Positions 20,706 to 30,124 of a DNA stretch of 64,000 bases are shown here, one piece after another; the stretch's first letter is position 1, and the number at the start of each line of letters is the position of its first letter. Position numbers and translations under genes: made by a program. The DNA comes from Plantibacter sp. Leaf314 (GTDB lineage: Bacteria; Actinomycetota; Actinomycetes; Actinomycetales; Microbacteriaceae): assembly GCF_001423185.1 (NCBI RefSeq), contig NZ_LMOB01000002.1, positions 3,572 to 67,571 on the forward strand. Reading direction: 5' to 3'. Under the pieces are notes generated by a model. That model was not told the DNA's origin, ran no database searches, and saw nothing but the letters and a program-made list of their open reading frames with translations.

Positions 20706-21506
20706 TCAGGCGTGCTGCGCGAACGCGCTCTCGAAGACGCACACCGATGCTGCCGTGGCCAGGTTCATGCTCTCCGCGCGGCCGTAGATCGGTACCGTAA
20801 CCGCACGGTCGACCAGCGCCAGATGCTCGTCGGTGAGTCCTCTGGCCTCGTTGCCGAAGACCCAGGCGGTGGGCTGTGCGAGCACGCCCTCGGACCGCGC
20901 CACCAGCAGGTCCTCACCCTTGATGTCCGCCGCGAGCGTCTGCAGACCCGCGGCACGGGCCCGTTCCAGCACGGCGGGCAACTCGACACCGACGGCGACG
21001 GGCAGGTGGAACAGCGAACCGGTCGTGGACCGCACGACCTTGGGGTTGTACAGGTCGACGGTCCGTCCGCTGAGGACGACCGCGTCGGCTCCGGCGGCGT
21101 CGGCCGCGCGGATGATCGTCCCGAGGTTGCCCGGGTCGCGGACCTCCTCCAGGATGACGACGAGCTGCGGCTGCCCGGCGAAGATGTCCTTGATGGAGGT
21201 CGGGAACTGCTGCGCGACCGCAATGAAGCCCTGCGGCGTGACGGTGTCCGCCATCGACTCGAGGACCTGCTCCGTGACGAACTCGATCTCGAGGCCGGCG
21301 GCGGACGCGGCGGCGGCGATCTCGGTGTACCGCTCGAGCGCCGTCGGCGTGGCGTACAGCTCGAGGATCAGGTCGGGCCGGAATTGCAGGGCCTCAGACA
21401 CCGCCTGTGGTCCTTCGAGGAGGAACAGGCCGGTCTCCTGTCTCGCCGGACGCTTGGCGAGCTTGGCGACGGATCGGACGCGCGGGGACCGCGGATTGTC
21501 AAGCAC
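20706..21506 (-). CDS. SpoU/TrmH-family RNA 2'-O-methyltransferase
   Basis: This 266-residue protein has an N-terminal substrate-binding domain (FLLEGPQAVSEAL near residues 28-40) and a C-terminal SPOUT trefoil-knot domain with VILEEVRDPGNLGTIIRAADAAG, WVFGNEARGLTDEHL and VTVPIYGRAESMNLATAASVCVFE, which together bind S-adenosylmethionine. It modifies a ribose in rRNA or tRNA; the exact site cannot be read from sequence. Actinobacteria commonly place it near rplT, as here. The start is GTG with TAGGAT at -12 to -7. Confidence 0.88.
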   Translation of the reverse strand: MLDNPRSPRVRSVAKLAKRPARQETGLFLLEGPQAVSEALQFRPDLILELYATPTALERYTEIAAAASAAGLEIEFVTEQVLESMADTVTPQGFIAVAQQFPTSIKDIFAGQPQLVVILEEVRDPGNLGTIIRAADAAGADAVVLSGRTVDLYNPKVVRSTTGSLFHLPVAVGVELPAVLERARAAGLQTLAADIKGEDLLVARSEGVLAQPTAWVFGNEARGLTDEHLALVDRAVTVPIYGRAESMNLATAASVCVFESAFAQHA

Positions 21507-21512
21507 GCACCC

Positions 21513-21518
21513 ATCCTA
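21513..21518 (-). promoter_or_regulatory. -10 box of the SpoU methyltransferase (leaderless)
   Basis: TAGGAT lies at exactly -12 to -7 from the GTG at 21506. Confidence 0.4.
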
Positions 21519-21541
21519 GGGCGCGGGCTCCGGACAGACGA

Positions 21542-21573
21542 AACGGCCCGATCCCCTGAGGGATCGGGCCGTT
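21542..21573 (-). terminator. Terminator of infC-rpmI-rplT
   Basis: Perfect 14-base arms (AACGGCCCGATCCC and its complement) enclose a 4-base loop and are followed on the minus strand by TTTCGT. It lies 34 bases past the rplT stop and is the strongest hairpin in this part of the window. Confidence 0.85.
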
Positions 21574-21607
21574 CGAACACGTCCGAGGACGAGCGCAGGG
21601 CTTCCGA

Positions 21608-21994
21608 CTAGGCGGAGACCTTCGGCGCCGAGGTGTCGGCGGGCAGCGCGGCCTTGGCCGAGGCGACGAGCGCCGCGAACGTGGCGGGCTCGTGCACGGC
21701 GAGCTCGGCGAGCATGCGACGGTCGACCTCGATACCGGCGAGGCCGAGACCCTGGATGAAGCGGTTGTACGTCATGCCGTTGGCGCGCGACGCGGCGTTG
21801 ATGCGCTGGATCCAGAGGCGACGGAAGTCACCCTTGCGCGCACGACGGTCACGGTACGAGTAGACGAGGGAGTGAGTGACCTGCTCCTTGGCCTTGCGGT
21901 ACAGACGCGAACGCTGACCGCGGTAACCGGCGGCGCGCTCGAGGATGACGCGACGCTTCTTGTGAGCGTTGACCGCCCTTTTGACTCTTGCCAT
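21608..21994 (-). CDS. rplT: 50S ribosomal protein L20
   Basis: This 128-residue ribosomal protein has the family start [15 protein letters not shown] and [20 protein letters not shown], needed early in large-subunit assembly. It is third in the infC-rpmI-rplT operon, 27 bases after rpmI, and ends before a strong terminator. In other bacteria L20 represses its own operon by binding the leader mRNA; no such structure is provable here. Confidence 0.97.
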   Translation of the reverse strand: MARVKRAVNAHKKRRVILERAAGYRGQRSRLYRKAKEQVTHSLVYSYRDRRARKGDFRRLWIQRINAASRANGMTYNRFIQGLGLAGIEVDRRMLAELAVHEPATFAALVASAKAALPADTSAPKVSA

Positions 21995-22021
21995 GTTCCT
22001 AGTTCCTTACGGGTAAACGGT

Positions 22022-22216
22022 CTAGCGACCGAGCAGCTTCTTCATGACCTTGGCGTCGGCGGGCGCCAGCACCTGGTCCTGGTTCAGGCGACGGGTGCGA
22101 CGGCTGGACTTGCTCTCCAGGTTGTGTCGCATACCGGCCTGCTGCTTCATCAGCTTGCCGCTTCCGGTGACCTTGAATCGCTTCTTGGCCCCGGAGTGGG
22201 TCTTCTGCTTCGGCAT
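22022..22216 (-). CDS. rpmI: 50S ribosomal protein L35
   Basis: This 64-residue basic protein ([21 protein letters not shown]) has the normal L35 length and end (KKLLGR). It sits 15 bases after infC and 27 before rplT, in the standard order. Confidence 0.97.
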   Translation of the reverse strand: MPKQKTHSGAKKRFKVTGSGKLMKQQAGMRHNLESKSSRRTRRLNQDQVLAPADAKVMKKLLGR

Positions 22217-22231
22217 GGGATTCCTCGTTTC

Positions 22232-22858
<627 letters not shown>

Positions 22859-22864
22859 GCGGAG

Positions 22865-22871
22865 CTCCTCT
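22865..22871 (-). promoter_or_regulatory. Strong ribosome site that fixes the ATC start of infC
   Basis: AGAGGAG on the minus strand, six bases before the ATC. It is the only strong Shine-Dalgarno match in the region and is the main argument for a non-canonical start. Confidence 0.65.
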
Positions 22872-23083
22872 GACTGGGTGGGATGCCACACGGCAGGTCC
22901 GATACCTGCGACGCGACGAATTCGGTTCACCACACACCCGTACCCCCGAACGGTGTCCGTGAACACCGTGCCGGAAGGCACCACGCCCTTGCTACCCGAA
23001 GCCGTGAAGCGTCGGGCGGAGCGTGACAACCCGGTAACCTAATGAAGCGGTCAAGCGCGGGTGGGAGAATCTCCTCTTTCGTA

Positions 23084-23099
23084 CCGAGACATGTCTCGG
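23084..23099. promoter_or_regulatory. Perfect 16-base palindrome between infC and the DUF1844 gene
   Basis: CCGAGACATGTCTCGG reads the same on both strands. It lies 30 bases before the GTG of the DUF1844 gene in the 271-base divergent gap (22859-23129). It could be an operator or an mRNA hairpin. The rest of the gap shows no gene; I could not settle the infC promoter in it. Confidence 0.4.
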
Positions 23100-23129
23100 A
23101 GCACCGCACGAGTCTAACAGAGGATCCAC

Positions 23130-23501
23130 GTGAACAACACCACCAGCCCCTACGACCACGACGACGAGTCGGGAGGAGCCGACCAGGCCACCCGCGACAT
23201 CGCGGACGTCCCCGCCGTCGAGGTCATCACCACCGCCGCCGTGCACCTCATGAGCGCCGCAGCGGTCAAGTGCGGCCTCGCCGACGCCCCCGACGCCCAG
23301 ACCGACCTCGACGAGGCTCGGAAGCTCATCAACGCCCTCGCCGGCCTCATCACCGCGGGAGCGCCGGAGATCAGCGACATGCACGCCCGTTCGCTGCGCG
23401 ACGGCCTGCGTTCGCTGCAGCTCGCCTTCCGGGAGGCCTCGACCATCCAGGACCCCATCGGCAAGGGGCCCGGCGAGAAGTGGACCGGCCCGGTCACCTG
23501 A
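23130..23501 (+). CDS. DUF1844 family protein
   Basis: This 123-residue acidic protein has the DUF1844 core (VITTAAVHLMSAAAVKCGL, then DLDEARKLINALAGLITAG). The family is widespread in actinobacteria and several other phyla and often lies beside infC; no biochemical role is established. The start is GTG with AGAGG upstream. It is divergent from infC and convergent with the SseB-like gene. Confidence 0.85.
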   Translation: MNNTTSPYDHDDESGGADQATRDIADVPAVEVITTAAVHLMSAAAVKCGLADAPDAQTDLDEARKLINALAGLITAGAPEISDMHARSLRDGLRSLQLAFREASTIQDPIGKGPGEKWTGPVT

Positions 23502-23548
23502 TCCGGTTCCCGCCTCGCCGGCCGGAGGACGGTCGGCGAGCAGGACGG

Positions 23549-24358
23549 TCAGTCTGCGGGACGGAGTGAGACGGCGAGTGAATCCACCCGGGTGGCGATC
23601 GTCTCGTCGGCCGCCCACCGCTGGGCGAGACGGGCGAGCACCGCGTCGAGTTCCTGCTGGGTCAGGCCCTGTAGCAGTCCGAGTTCGACCACGAGCTCGG
23701 ATCCGGCCAGCTTCGCGTCGGGATCTCCGGCACGCAGCCGCACGGTCACGACCGCGAGTTCCGGTTCGATCGACCGCTCGAACGCCTGCCGCACCGCGGC
23801 ATCGCTGAAGCTGGGCGTCCACGGCTGTGACTGCGCGATCGCCCAGAGCGCCGGCCGACGGATGGCGAACTCCGTCGTCGACGTCGGATCGAGCACCACG
23901 ACGTCGGTCTGCTCACTGGCCGCGGCCAGCGCGACCCGGACGCCATCGGCGGGGATCGGCCGGGCCGTGCCGTTCCAGGCTGACATGGCACCCACCGAGC
24001 TGAACACCGGGAGGACGGTCCGACCGTCAGGGCCGGTCACGGTCACGATCGACAGCTCCTGCGACTTTTCCACCAGCTGCCCCTGCTCGTTGCTCCCGGC
24101 TTCGCCGAGGTGCGCCACGAGCGGGATGAGCAGTCGTGAGTCCCGGAAGGCGTCGACGACCTCCGCCTCACCGACCTCGCCGGCGCGGAACCGCCGCAGG
24201 GACTCGATCAGGCGTTCCGGCGCGCTGCCGTCGTCGCCCGAGCTCGCGTTCTGCTGGAACCGTCGACCGGCCCAGGGCTGGCCTGCGGAATCGGCGCCAC
24301 CCGGCGTCGGGTGGTGGTGACGGTCGGGCGCAGGACCGTCTTCAGCTGCCGGAGACAT
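23549..24358 (-). CDS. SseB-family protein
   Basis: This 269-residue protein has a Pro/Gly-rich unordered leader (residues 1-45) and an SseB-like core in the middle ([14 protein letters not shown], then [30 protein letters not shown]). SseB-family proteins in actinobacteria have no proven biochemical function. It overlaps the end of priA by 17 bases and is therefore probably the last gene of the hisB-hisH-priA transcript. Confidence 0.8.
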   Translation of the reverse strand: MSPAAEDGPAPDRHHHPTPGGADSAGQPWAGRRFQQNASSGDDGSAPERLIESLRRFRAGEVGEAEVVDAFRDSRLLIPLVAHLGEAGSNEQGQLVEKSQELSIVTVTGPDGRTVLPVFSSVGAMSAWNGTARPIPADGVRVALAAASEQTDVVVLDPTSTTEFAIRRPALWAIAQSQPWTPSFSDAAVRQAFERSIEPELAVVTVRLRAGDPDAKLAGSELVVELGLLQGLTQQELDAVLARLAQRWAADETIATRVDSLAVSLRPAD

Positions 24359-25088
24359 CCAGCGCCTCGGCCAGGGTGAAGGCACCGTTGTACAGCGCCT
24401 TGCCGATGATCGCCCCTTCGAGGCCGAACGGGACGAGCTCGCGCAGGGCGATCAGGTCGTCGAGGCTCGAGATCCCGCCGGAGGCCACGACCGGACGGTC
24501 GGTGCGGTCGATCACCTGTCGGAGCAGCTCGATGTTCGGGCCCTGCATCGTCCCGTCCTTGGTCACGTCGGTCACGACGTACCTGGCGCAACCCGCCTCC
24601 TCGAGGCGGTCGAGCACGGTCCAGAGGTCGCCGGCGTCCTGCGTCCAACCACGGGCCGCGAGGGTCGTCCCCCGGACGTCGAGACCGACGGCGATCGCCT
24701 CGCCGTACTGGGCGATCACACTCGCCGCCCATTCGGGGTTCTCGAGCGCCGCGGTACCGAGGTTCACGCGCTTGACGCCCGTCTCCAGCGCCTGCTCCAG
24801 GGAGGCGTCGTCGCGGATGCCACCGGAGAGTTCGATGTTCACCCCGCGCGCCTTCGAGATCACCTTCCGGATGATCGCACGGTTGTCGCCCCGGCCGAAC
24901 GCCGCGTCGAGGTCGACGAGGTGGATCCACTCAGCGCCCTGACGGGCCCAGTCCAGAGCCGCATCGACGGGCTCCCCGTAGTTGGTCTCGGAGCCGGCCT
25001 CGCCGCGCGTCAGGCGGACGGCCTTCCCGTCCACGATGTCGATCGCCGGCAGCAGGGTGAGGCCGGCCGTCGTGTTGAACTCGTTCAT
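24342..25088 (-). CDS. priA: Bifunctional ProFAR / PRA isomerase
   Basis: This 248-residue TIM barrel performs the HisA step of histidine synthesis and, in actinobacteria that lack trpF, also the TrpF step of tryptophan synthesis. [20 protein letters not shown] with the first catalytic Asp, [23 protein letters not shown] with the second Asp, and [10 protein letters not shown] are all visible. The [10 protein letters not shown] segment is closer to PriA than to a single-function HisA. The start at MNEFNTT is chosen over the longer frame. Absence of trpF in the genome cannot be checked here. Confidence 0.9.
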   Translation of the reverse strand: MNEFNTTAGLTLLPAIDIVDGKAVRLTRGEAGSETNYGEPVDAALDWARQGAEWIHLVDLDAAFGRGDNRAIIRKVISKARGVNIELSGGIRDDASLEQALETGVKRVNLGTAALENPEWAASVIAQYGEAIAVGLDVRGTTLAARGWTQDAGDLWTVLDRLEEAGCARYVVTDVTKDGTMQGPNIELLRQVIDRTDRPVVASGGISSLDDLIALRELVPFGLEGAIIGKALYNGAFTLAEALDVSGS

Positions 25089-25174
25089 GATCCACCGTCT
25101 CTTCGGAAGCTGCGAGCCCGTCGGGCGTCGGCGCACAGGATGCCTCGTGGCACAAACACCTGATCCTAGTCGGG

Positions 25175-25810
25175 CTACAGGGTGCCGAGCCAGTTAGACA
25201 GGAGGCGGATGCCGGCGGCGCCCGACTTCTCGGGGTGGAACTGCGTCGCCGACAGCGGACCGTTCTCGACGGCGGCCAGGAAGGGCGCCCCGTGGGTCGC
25301 CCAGGTCAGACGCGGCTCGGGGAACGGCGGCATGACCTCCAGGGTCCACGACTGAGCCGCGTAGGAGTGGACGAAGTAGAACCGCTCGTCGGCGAGGCCG
25401 TCGAAGAGGACCGAGCCGGCGTCGGGCGCGACCGTGTTCCAGCCCATGTGGGGCAGCACCGGTGCGGTGAGTTCGGTGACGGCGCCCGGCCACTCACCGA
25501 GCCCCTCGGCCTCGGAACCGCGCTCCACCCCGCGCTCGAACATGACCTGCATGCCCACGCAGATGCCGAGGACCGGTCGGCCTCCGGCGAGACGGCGGTC
25601 GATGACCTCGTCGCCGTGCGAGGAACGCAGTGCGCCGATGACCGCGTCGAAGGCGCCGACACCCGGAACGACGAGGCCGTCGGCGGCCTGGGCGGCCTTG
25701 CGGTCCCCCGTCAGGACGACGTCGGCGCCGGCGAGCTCGAGCGCCTTCACGGCGGAGTGGACGTTGCCGGAACCGTAGTCGAGGACGACCACCGAGGGGC
25801 GGGCCGTCAC
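25175..25810 (-). CDS. hisH: Imidazole glycerol phosphate synthase, glutaminase subunit
   Basis: This 211-residue class I glutamine amidotransferase gives ammonia to HisF. It carries the nucleophile Cys in [13 protein letters not shown], the His-Glu pair in TQFHPEKSG, and [13 protein letters not shown] at the N-terminus. The GTG start overlaps the hisB stop by GTGA. HisF, its partner, is not in the window; in related genomes it lies further along the his region. Confidence 0.94.
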   Translation of the reverse strand: MTARPSVVVLDYGSGNVHSAVKALELAGADVVLTGDRKAAQAADGLVVPGVGAFDAVIGALRSSHGDEVIDRRLAGGRPVLGICVGMQVMFERGVERGSEAEGLGEWPGAVTELTAPVLPHMGWNTVAPDAGSVLFDGLADERFYFVHSYAAQSWTLEVMPPFPEPRLTWATHGAPFLAAVENGPLSATQFHPEKSGAAGIRLLSNWLGTL

Positions 25811-26415
25811 AGGGAGCCCTTCGTCGAGGGGATGCCCTGCACCAACGGGTCCAGGGCCTTCGCCTGGCGGAACGCACGCGCGAAGGCCTTGAACTCCGCC
25901 TCGGCGATGTGGTGCGGGTCGCGGCCGGCGAGCACGTTGACGTGCACCGTGAGACCGGCGTTGAAGGTGATCGCCTCGAAGACGTGGCGCACCATCGACC
26001 CGGTGAAGTGTCCGCCGATCAGGTGGAACTCGAACCCGGCCGGCTCGCCCCCGTGGACGAGGTACGGGCGGCCTGAGATGTCGACGACAGCCTGGACGAG
26101 CGCCTCGTCGAGCGGCACGAGTGCGTCCCCGTAGCGCGAGATCCCCGACTTGTCGCCGAGCGCCTGGCGGATCGCCTGCCCGAGGGCGATGCCGACGTCC
26201 TCGACCGTGTGGTGGACGTCGATGTCGACGTCGCCGGTCGCGCGCACGGTCAGGTCCGTCAGCGAGTGCTTCGCGAACGCCGTGAGCAGGTGGTTGTAGA
26301 ACGGGACGGAGGTCTCGATGCTGCTGGTACCGGTGCCGTCGAGGTCCAGTTCCAGCTCGATGCTGGATTCGCTCGTCGAGCGCTGGATCCGGGCCGTTCG
26401 CTGCTGCGTGGTCAT
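25807..26415 (-). CDS. hisB: Imidazoleglycerol-phosphate dehydratase
   Basis: This 202-residue manganese enzyme has the two His-rich metal motifs [14 protein letters not shown] and [14 protein letters not shown], and normal length for a single-function HisB. A TACACT hexamer lies at -13 to -8 from the ATG, so it may start its own leaderless transcript. It is separated from hisC by sufS and sufU, which run the other way. Confidence 0.94.
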   Translation of the reverse strand: MTTQQRTARIQRSTSESSIELELDLDGTGTSSIETSVPFYNHLLTAFAKHSLTDLTVRATGDVDIDVHHTVEDVGIALGQAIRQALGDKSGISRYGDALVPLDEALVQAVVDISGRPYLVHGGEPAGFEFHLIGGHFTGSMVRHVFEAITFNAGLTVHVNVLAGRDPHHIAEAEFKAFARAFRQAKALDPLVQGIPSTKGSL

Positions 26416-26525
26416 GCGTTCCAGTGTATCGACGGTGCGAGCGAAGCACGCCGTGTGTCGGACGACGGTGGTCGTCGCGTCATCCGGGAGCGGCCGTCCG
26501 GCACGACGCCTATCGTTGAGAGGTC

Positions 26526-27833
26526 ATGACTTCCTCACTCAGCACCACGCCGGCCGCCGCTCTCGACCAGGCGGAGATCGCCGCGCTCCGGGAGCGGTTC
26601 CCGATCCTCGCCCGCGAGATGAACGGGCACCCGCTCGTGTACCTGGACTCAGGCGCCACCTCCCAGCGCCCGACCGAGGTCCTCGACGCCGAACGGCACT
26701 TCGCGACCCACGAGAACGCGGCGGTCCACCGAGGCGCCCATCTCCTGGCCGCGGAGGCGACCGAATCCTTCGAGGACGCCCGGGCGACCGTCGCCGGATT
26801 CATCGGTGCGGACGAGCGCGAACTCGTGTGGACGTCCGGTGCCACAGCGGCCCTCAACATCATCGCCGGGGCCATCGGGAACGCGAGCGCCGGACTCGGC
26901 GGCGCAGCGGCCGAGCAGTTCCGCCTCGGGCCCGGCGACGAGATCGTCGTCACGGAACTCGAACACCACGCGAACCTCATCCCCTGGCAGCAACTCGCCG
27001 CACGGACGGGCGCCACCCTCCGTCATCTGCCCGTCGACGACGACGGCGTCCTCTCCACGGACCACGCCGCCGCCGTCATCGGCGAACGCACGCGGATCCT
27101 CGCCTTCGCGCACGTGTCCAACGTGACCGGCGCGATCGCCCCCGTCGCGGAGCTCGTCGCCCTCGCCCAGCGCGTCGGCGCGCTCACGGTGCTCGACGCC
27201 TGCCAGTCGGTGCCGCACCTCCCGGTCGACGTCACGGCGCTCGGCGTCGACTTCCTGGTGTTCTCCGGCCACAAGATGCTGGGGCCGAACGGCATCGGAG
27301 CCCTCTGGGGCCGCCGTGCGTTGCTCGACGCGCTTCCCCCCTTCCTCACCGGCGGGTCGATGATCACGACCGTCACCCTCGAAGGTGCCGAGTTCCTGCC
27401 GGCGCCCCAGCGGTTCGAGGCCGGGACCCAGCCGGTCTCGCAGGCGATCGCACTCGCGAGCGCGGTCCGGTTCCTGCAGGACGTCGGCATGGACCGCATC
27501 CACGCCACCGAGGCCGCGTACGGCCGCCGGCTCGCGGCCGGACTCGCCGCCGTCCCCGGGGTCCGTCTGATCGGCCCTCCTCCGGGCTCTCCCCGTGCCG
27601 GTCTCGCGAGTTTCGAGGTCGCGGGTGTGCACGCGCACGACGTCGGGCAGTTCTTCGACGATCGCGGGATCGCCGTGCGCGTGGGGCACCACTGTGCCCA
27701 GCCGCTGCACCGCAGGCTCGGCCTGACGGCTTCGACGCGCGCCAGCAGCTACCTCTACACGCTCGAGTCCGAGATCGACGCGTTCCTGGAAGCCGCCGCA
27801 CTCGTCGGTCCGTTCTTCGGAGTGAGCCGATGA
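26526..27833 (+). CDS. SufS-type cysteine desulfurase
   Basis: This 435-residue class V PLP enzyme takes sulfur from cysteine for Fe-S cluster assembly. It has the PLP Lys250 in FSGHKMLGPNGIG and the catalytic Cys390 in VGHHCAQPLHRRLG. Family features such as DSGATSQRP and TELEHHANLIPW are present. TATCGT about 15 bases before the ATG may be its -10. It is coupled by ATGA to the SufU-type gene. SufBCD are not in the window, so this pair is detached from the rest of the SUF system or serves another sulfur acceptor. Confidence 0.9.
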   Translation: MTSSLSTTPAAALDQAEIAALRERFPILAREMNGHPLVYLDSGATSQRPTEVLDAERHFATHENAAVHRGAHLLAAEATESFEDARATVAGFIGADERELVWTSGATAALNIIAGAIGNASAGLGGAAAEQFRLGPGDEIVVTELEHHANLIPWQQLAARTGATLRHLPVDDDGVLSTDHAAAVIGERTRILAFAHVSNVTGAIAPVAELVALAQRVGALTVLDACQSVPHLPVDVTALGVDFLVFSGHKMLGPNGIGALWGRRALLDALPPFLTGGSMITTVTLEGAEFLPAPQRFEAGTQPVSQAIALASAVRFLQDVGMDRIHATEAAYGRRLAAGLAAVPGVRLIGPPPGSPRAGLASFEVAGVHAHDVGQFFDDRGIAVRVGHHCAQPLHRRLGLTASTRASSYLYTLESEIDAFLEAAALVGPFFGVSR

Positions 27834-28267
27834 GCGGTCTCGAGAGTCTGTACCAGGAGCTCATCCTCGACCACGCCCGACAGCGGCACGGGTTCGGGCT
27901 GCAGGACGCGCCCGCAGCCGAATCGCATCAGCTCAACCCCACCTGCGGCGACGAGGTGACCCTGCAGCTCCACCTCGAGTCCGACGGCAGCCTCCGGGCG
28001 ATCGCCTGGGAAGGGCACGGCTGCTCGATCTCCCAGGCGTCCAGTTCCTGCCTGAGCGACCTCGCTCCCGGTCTCACCCCCGGCGAACTGCAGACGCTCA
28101 TCGACGAGTTCCGCACGGTCATCCGCTCGCGCGGCACCCTGCAGTTCGACGAGGAACGCTTCGGCGACGCCGCGGCGTTCGGAGGCGTCTCGCGCTACAT
28201 CGCCCGCGTCAAGTGCGCGATGCTACCCTGGGTCGCCGCCGAGGAGGCCGTCTCGCGGCTTCCGTGA
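27830..28267 (+). CDS. SufU-type zinc sulfur-transfer protein
   Basis: This 145-residue protein has the IscU/SufU fold with the zinc ligands expected for SufU: Cys39 and Asp41 in NPTCGDE, Cys65 in GHGCSISQASSS, and Cys129 in VKCAMLPW. SufU docks on SufS and accepts the persulfide. It overlaps sufS by ATGA. It stops 42 bases before the convergent hisC stop. Confidence 0.9.
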   Translation: MSGLESLYQELILDHARQRHGFGLQDAPAAESHQLNPTCGDEVTLQLHLESDGSLRAIAWEGHGCSISQASSSCLSDLAPGLTPGELQTLIDEFRTVIRSRGTLQFDEERFGDAAAFGGVSRYIARVKCAMLPWVAAEEAVSRLP

Positions 28268-28309
28268 GCGGAGCCGGCGCGCGGGACACCCGCACGCCGG
28301 TCGAGGGCA

Positions 28310-29389
28310 CTACGCCGGACTGATGGCGGCCAGCGCCTCCAGGAACGCGGTCGTCTCCGCCTCCGTACCGGCGGTGACCCGCAGGTGGTTCGGGATGCCG
28401 ACGTCGCGGATGAGGACGCCCCTCGCCAGCAGCGCCTCGAAGGCGGCGTGCGGGTCGGCGACACCGCCGAAGAGGACGAAGTTCGAGCCGCTCCGCTTCG
28501 GGTCGTAGCCGAGGCGCGTCAGTTCCACCACGAGGCGATCCCGCTGGGTGCGGATGTCGTCGACCATCGCCAGCATCTCGTCGGCGTGCCGCAGCGCGGC
28601 GGTTGCGGCGGCCTGCGTCAGCGCACTCAGGTGATACGGCAGCCGCACGAGTCGGAGCGCGTCCACGACGGCCGGGTCTGCGGCCAGGTAGCCGAGCCGG
28701 ACACCCGCGAAGGCGAACGCCTTGCTCATCGTCCGCGACACGATGAGCCGGGGCCGACCCTCGAGCAGGCGCAGGGCGCTCGCCTCGTCATCGTGGGCGA
28801 ACTCCGCGTACGCCTCGTCGACGACGACCATGCCGCGCGACGCCTCGTACACCGCGGCGACGGTCTCGAGCGAGAGCGGCGTGCCGGTCGGGTTGTTCGG
28901 CGAGCACAGGAACACGAGGTCGGGATCAGCCGCCTTCACCTGCCGGACGGCCGTCTCCGGTGAGAGTTCGAACTCCGGGTCGCGTTCCGCCGGGATCCAC
29001 GTCGTGCCGACGCCCGCTGCGAGCAACGGGTACATCGAATACGTCGGGACGAATCCGAGCAGCGAACGACCCGGTCCGCCGAACGCCTGCAGGATATGCT
29101 GCAGGACCTCGTTCGAACCGTTGCCCGCCCAGATCTGCTCCGGCGCGACGCCGTGACCCAGATACCCGGCCAAGGCCTCCCTGAGGACCGTGAACTCGCG
29201 GTCCGGGTAGCGGTTGACGGTGAGGACGGCGGAGGCCAGGGAGGCGACGATGTCGTGCGCCACGGCCTCGGGGATGGGATGCGTGTTCTCGTTGACGTTC
29301 AGCGCCACGGGCACCTGCGCCTGGGGGGCCCCGTACGGGCGCTGTCCTCGGAGGTCGTCGCGGATGGGGAGGTCGTCGAGAGCAGTCAC
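28310..29389 (-). CDS. hisC: Histidinol-phosphate aminotransferase
   Basis: This 359-residue class I/II PLP enzyme makes histidinol phosphate. Its PLP Lys is in SRTMSKAFAFAGVRLGY, with FLCSPNNPTGTPL and VVVDEAYAEF upstream. The start is GTG with TACGAT at exactly -12 to -7, a leaderless arrangement. In related genomes hisC runs directly into hisB; here sufS-sufU lie between them. The family is easily confused with other aminotransferases, but the his neighbours support the name. Confidence 0.92.
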   Translation of the reverse strand: MTALDDLPIRDDLRGQRPYGAPQAQVPVALNVNENTHPIPEAVAHDIVASLASAVLTVNRYPDREFTVLREALAGYLGHGVAPEQIWAGNGSNEVLQHILQAFGGPGRSLLGFVPTYSMYPLLAAGVGTTWIPAERDPEFELSPETAVRQVKAADPDLVFLCSPNNPTGTPLSLETVAAVYEASRGMVVVDEAYAEFAHDDEASALRLLEGRPRLIVSRTMSKAFAFAGVRLGYLAADPAVVDALRLVRLPYHLSALTQAAATAALRHADEMLAMVDDIRTQRDRLVVELTRLGYDPKRSGSNFVLFGGVADPHAAFEALLARGVLIRDVGIPNHLRVTAGTEAETTAFLEALAAISPA

Positions 29390-29395
29390 CCGACA

Positions 29396-29401
29396 ATCGT
29401 A
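29396..29401 (-). promoter_or_regulatory. -10 box of hisC (leaderless)
   Basis: TACGAT lies at exactly -12 to -7 from the GTG at 29389. Confidence 0.45.
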
Positions 29402-29460
29402 GCCAGTCGTACCCCGCCGTCGACGCGCTCAGGGCCACTCACGAGCAGCTCGCGCCTGCC

Positions 29461-29853
29461 TTACTCCGCTGCGTATCGCTGCGGGATGGCCAGACGCTGC
29501 CCGGGCTCGATGCCGGCGGTGCTCAGCTGGTTCAGGTTCATGATCTCCGCGATCACGTCGCGAGGGTCCGCATCCGGGGCGATGGACTCGGCGAGCTGCC
29601 AGAGCGACTCACCCGGGTCGACCGTGATGTAGCTGAACGTCGTACCCGCCGCTGCGGTGTTGGCTGCCGCGCCACCGGCTGACAAGCCGACGACCGCGAC
29701 GCCGATCACGAGTGGGATGGCGGCGAGCGTGGTGAAGACGACCCGCCCGCGTCGCGTCAGACGGAGCCGACGCGCTGGCCGCGCGTCCGACGCCGGTGCC
29801 TGCGCGGTGCGCGTGGAAACCGTTGCGTGTGACCCGATCAGTGCTGCGCTCAT
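29461..29853 (-). CDS. LysM membrane protein, SOS cell-division suppressor candidate
   Basis: This 130-residue protein has a basic N-terminus (residues 1-37), one membrane span (38-60), and one extracytoplasmic LysM domain (75-124: [17 protein letters not shown] through [10 protein letters not shown]) that binds peptidoglycan. It is divergent from lexA. Known counterparts by this place and layout are YneA in Bacillus, DivS in Corynebacterium and Rv2719c in Mycobacterium, which halt division during DNA damage. The ATG has a GGAGGG ribosome site. A LexA-like box lies at its promoter. The division role is inferred from place and domains. Confidence 0.82.
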   Translation of the reverse strand: MSAALIGSHATVSTRTAQAPASDARPARRLRLTRRGRVVFTTLAAIPLVIGVAVVGLSAGGAAANTAAAGTTFSYITVDPGESLWQLAESIAPDADPRDVIAEIMNLNQLSTAGIEPGQRLAIPQRYAAE

Positions 29854-29924
29854 GTCAACCCTCCAAGTGTGTGCTCATCGTGCGATGAGGACTCGTATCC
29901 GACCCTCGGCCGAGAGGGCCGGAT

Positions 29925-29940
29925 ACGAACCTGTGTTCCG
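29925..29940 (-). promoter_or_regulatory. Candidate LexA box at the LysM gene promoter
   Basis: CGAAC-CTGT-GTTCC, one mismatch from CGAAC-N4-GTTCG, lies at the expected transcription start of the LysM gene. It is weaker than the box nearer lexA. Confidence 0.5.
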
Positions 29941-29969
29941 AATATATCTTCGATTGTTCGAATACTCAA
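29941..29969 (-). promoter_or_regulatory. Promoter of the LysM gene
   Basis: TTGAGT (29964-29969) and TATATT (29941-29946) with a 17-base spacer on the minus strand. The spacer holds an incomplete palindrome (TTCGA-N4-TCGAA, 29949-29962) that contains one perfect LexA half-site. Confidence 0.6.
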
Positions 29970-30010
29970 CCCTGTGTTCGCACCTTCGCGCCGGGAAATC
30001 GACGACACGC

Positions 30011-30026
30011 TCGAACAGATGTTTGT
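30011..30026 (+). promoter_or_regulatory. LexA (SOS) box of lexA
   Basis: TCGAAC-AGAT-GTTTGT fits CGAAC-N4-GTTYG exactly in its core. It overlaps the -35 of the lexA promoter, so bound LexA would repress its own gene. Confidence 0.7.
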
Positions 30027-30051
30027 CTGGTCGAGCTGGTGCGGATACAGT
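30023..30051 (+). promoter_or_regulatory. Promoter of lexA
   Basis: TTGTCT (30023-30028), a 17-base spacer and TACAGT (30046-30051), about 75 bases before the lexA ATG. Confidence 0.6.
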
Positions 30052-30124
30052 TTCGAGTGTTGGAAGCAGTACACCACCACCCACCGACATCGGTCACCGA
30101 CAGCCGATCAGGGCAGGAGCGAAG

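Noticed and set aside
22950..22968. CGGTGT-N6-ACACCG hairpin in the infC leader as an attenuator
   Set aside because: Six paired bases with no T-run and no alternative structure that I can support.
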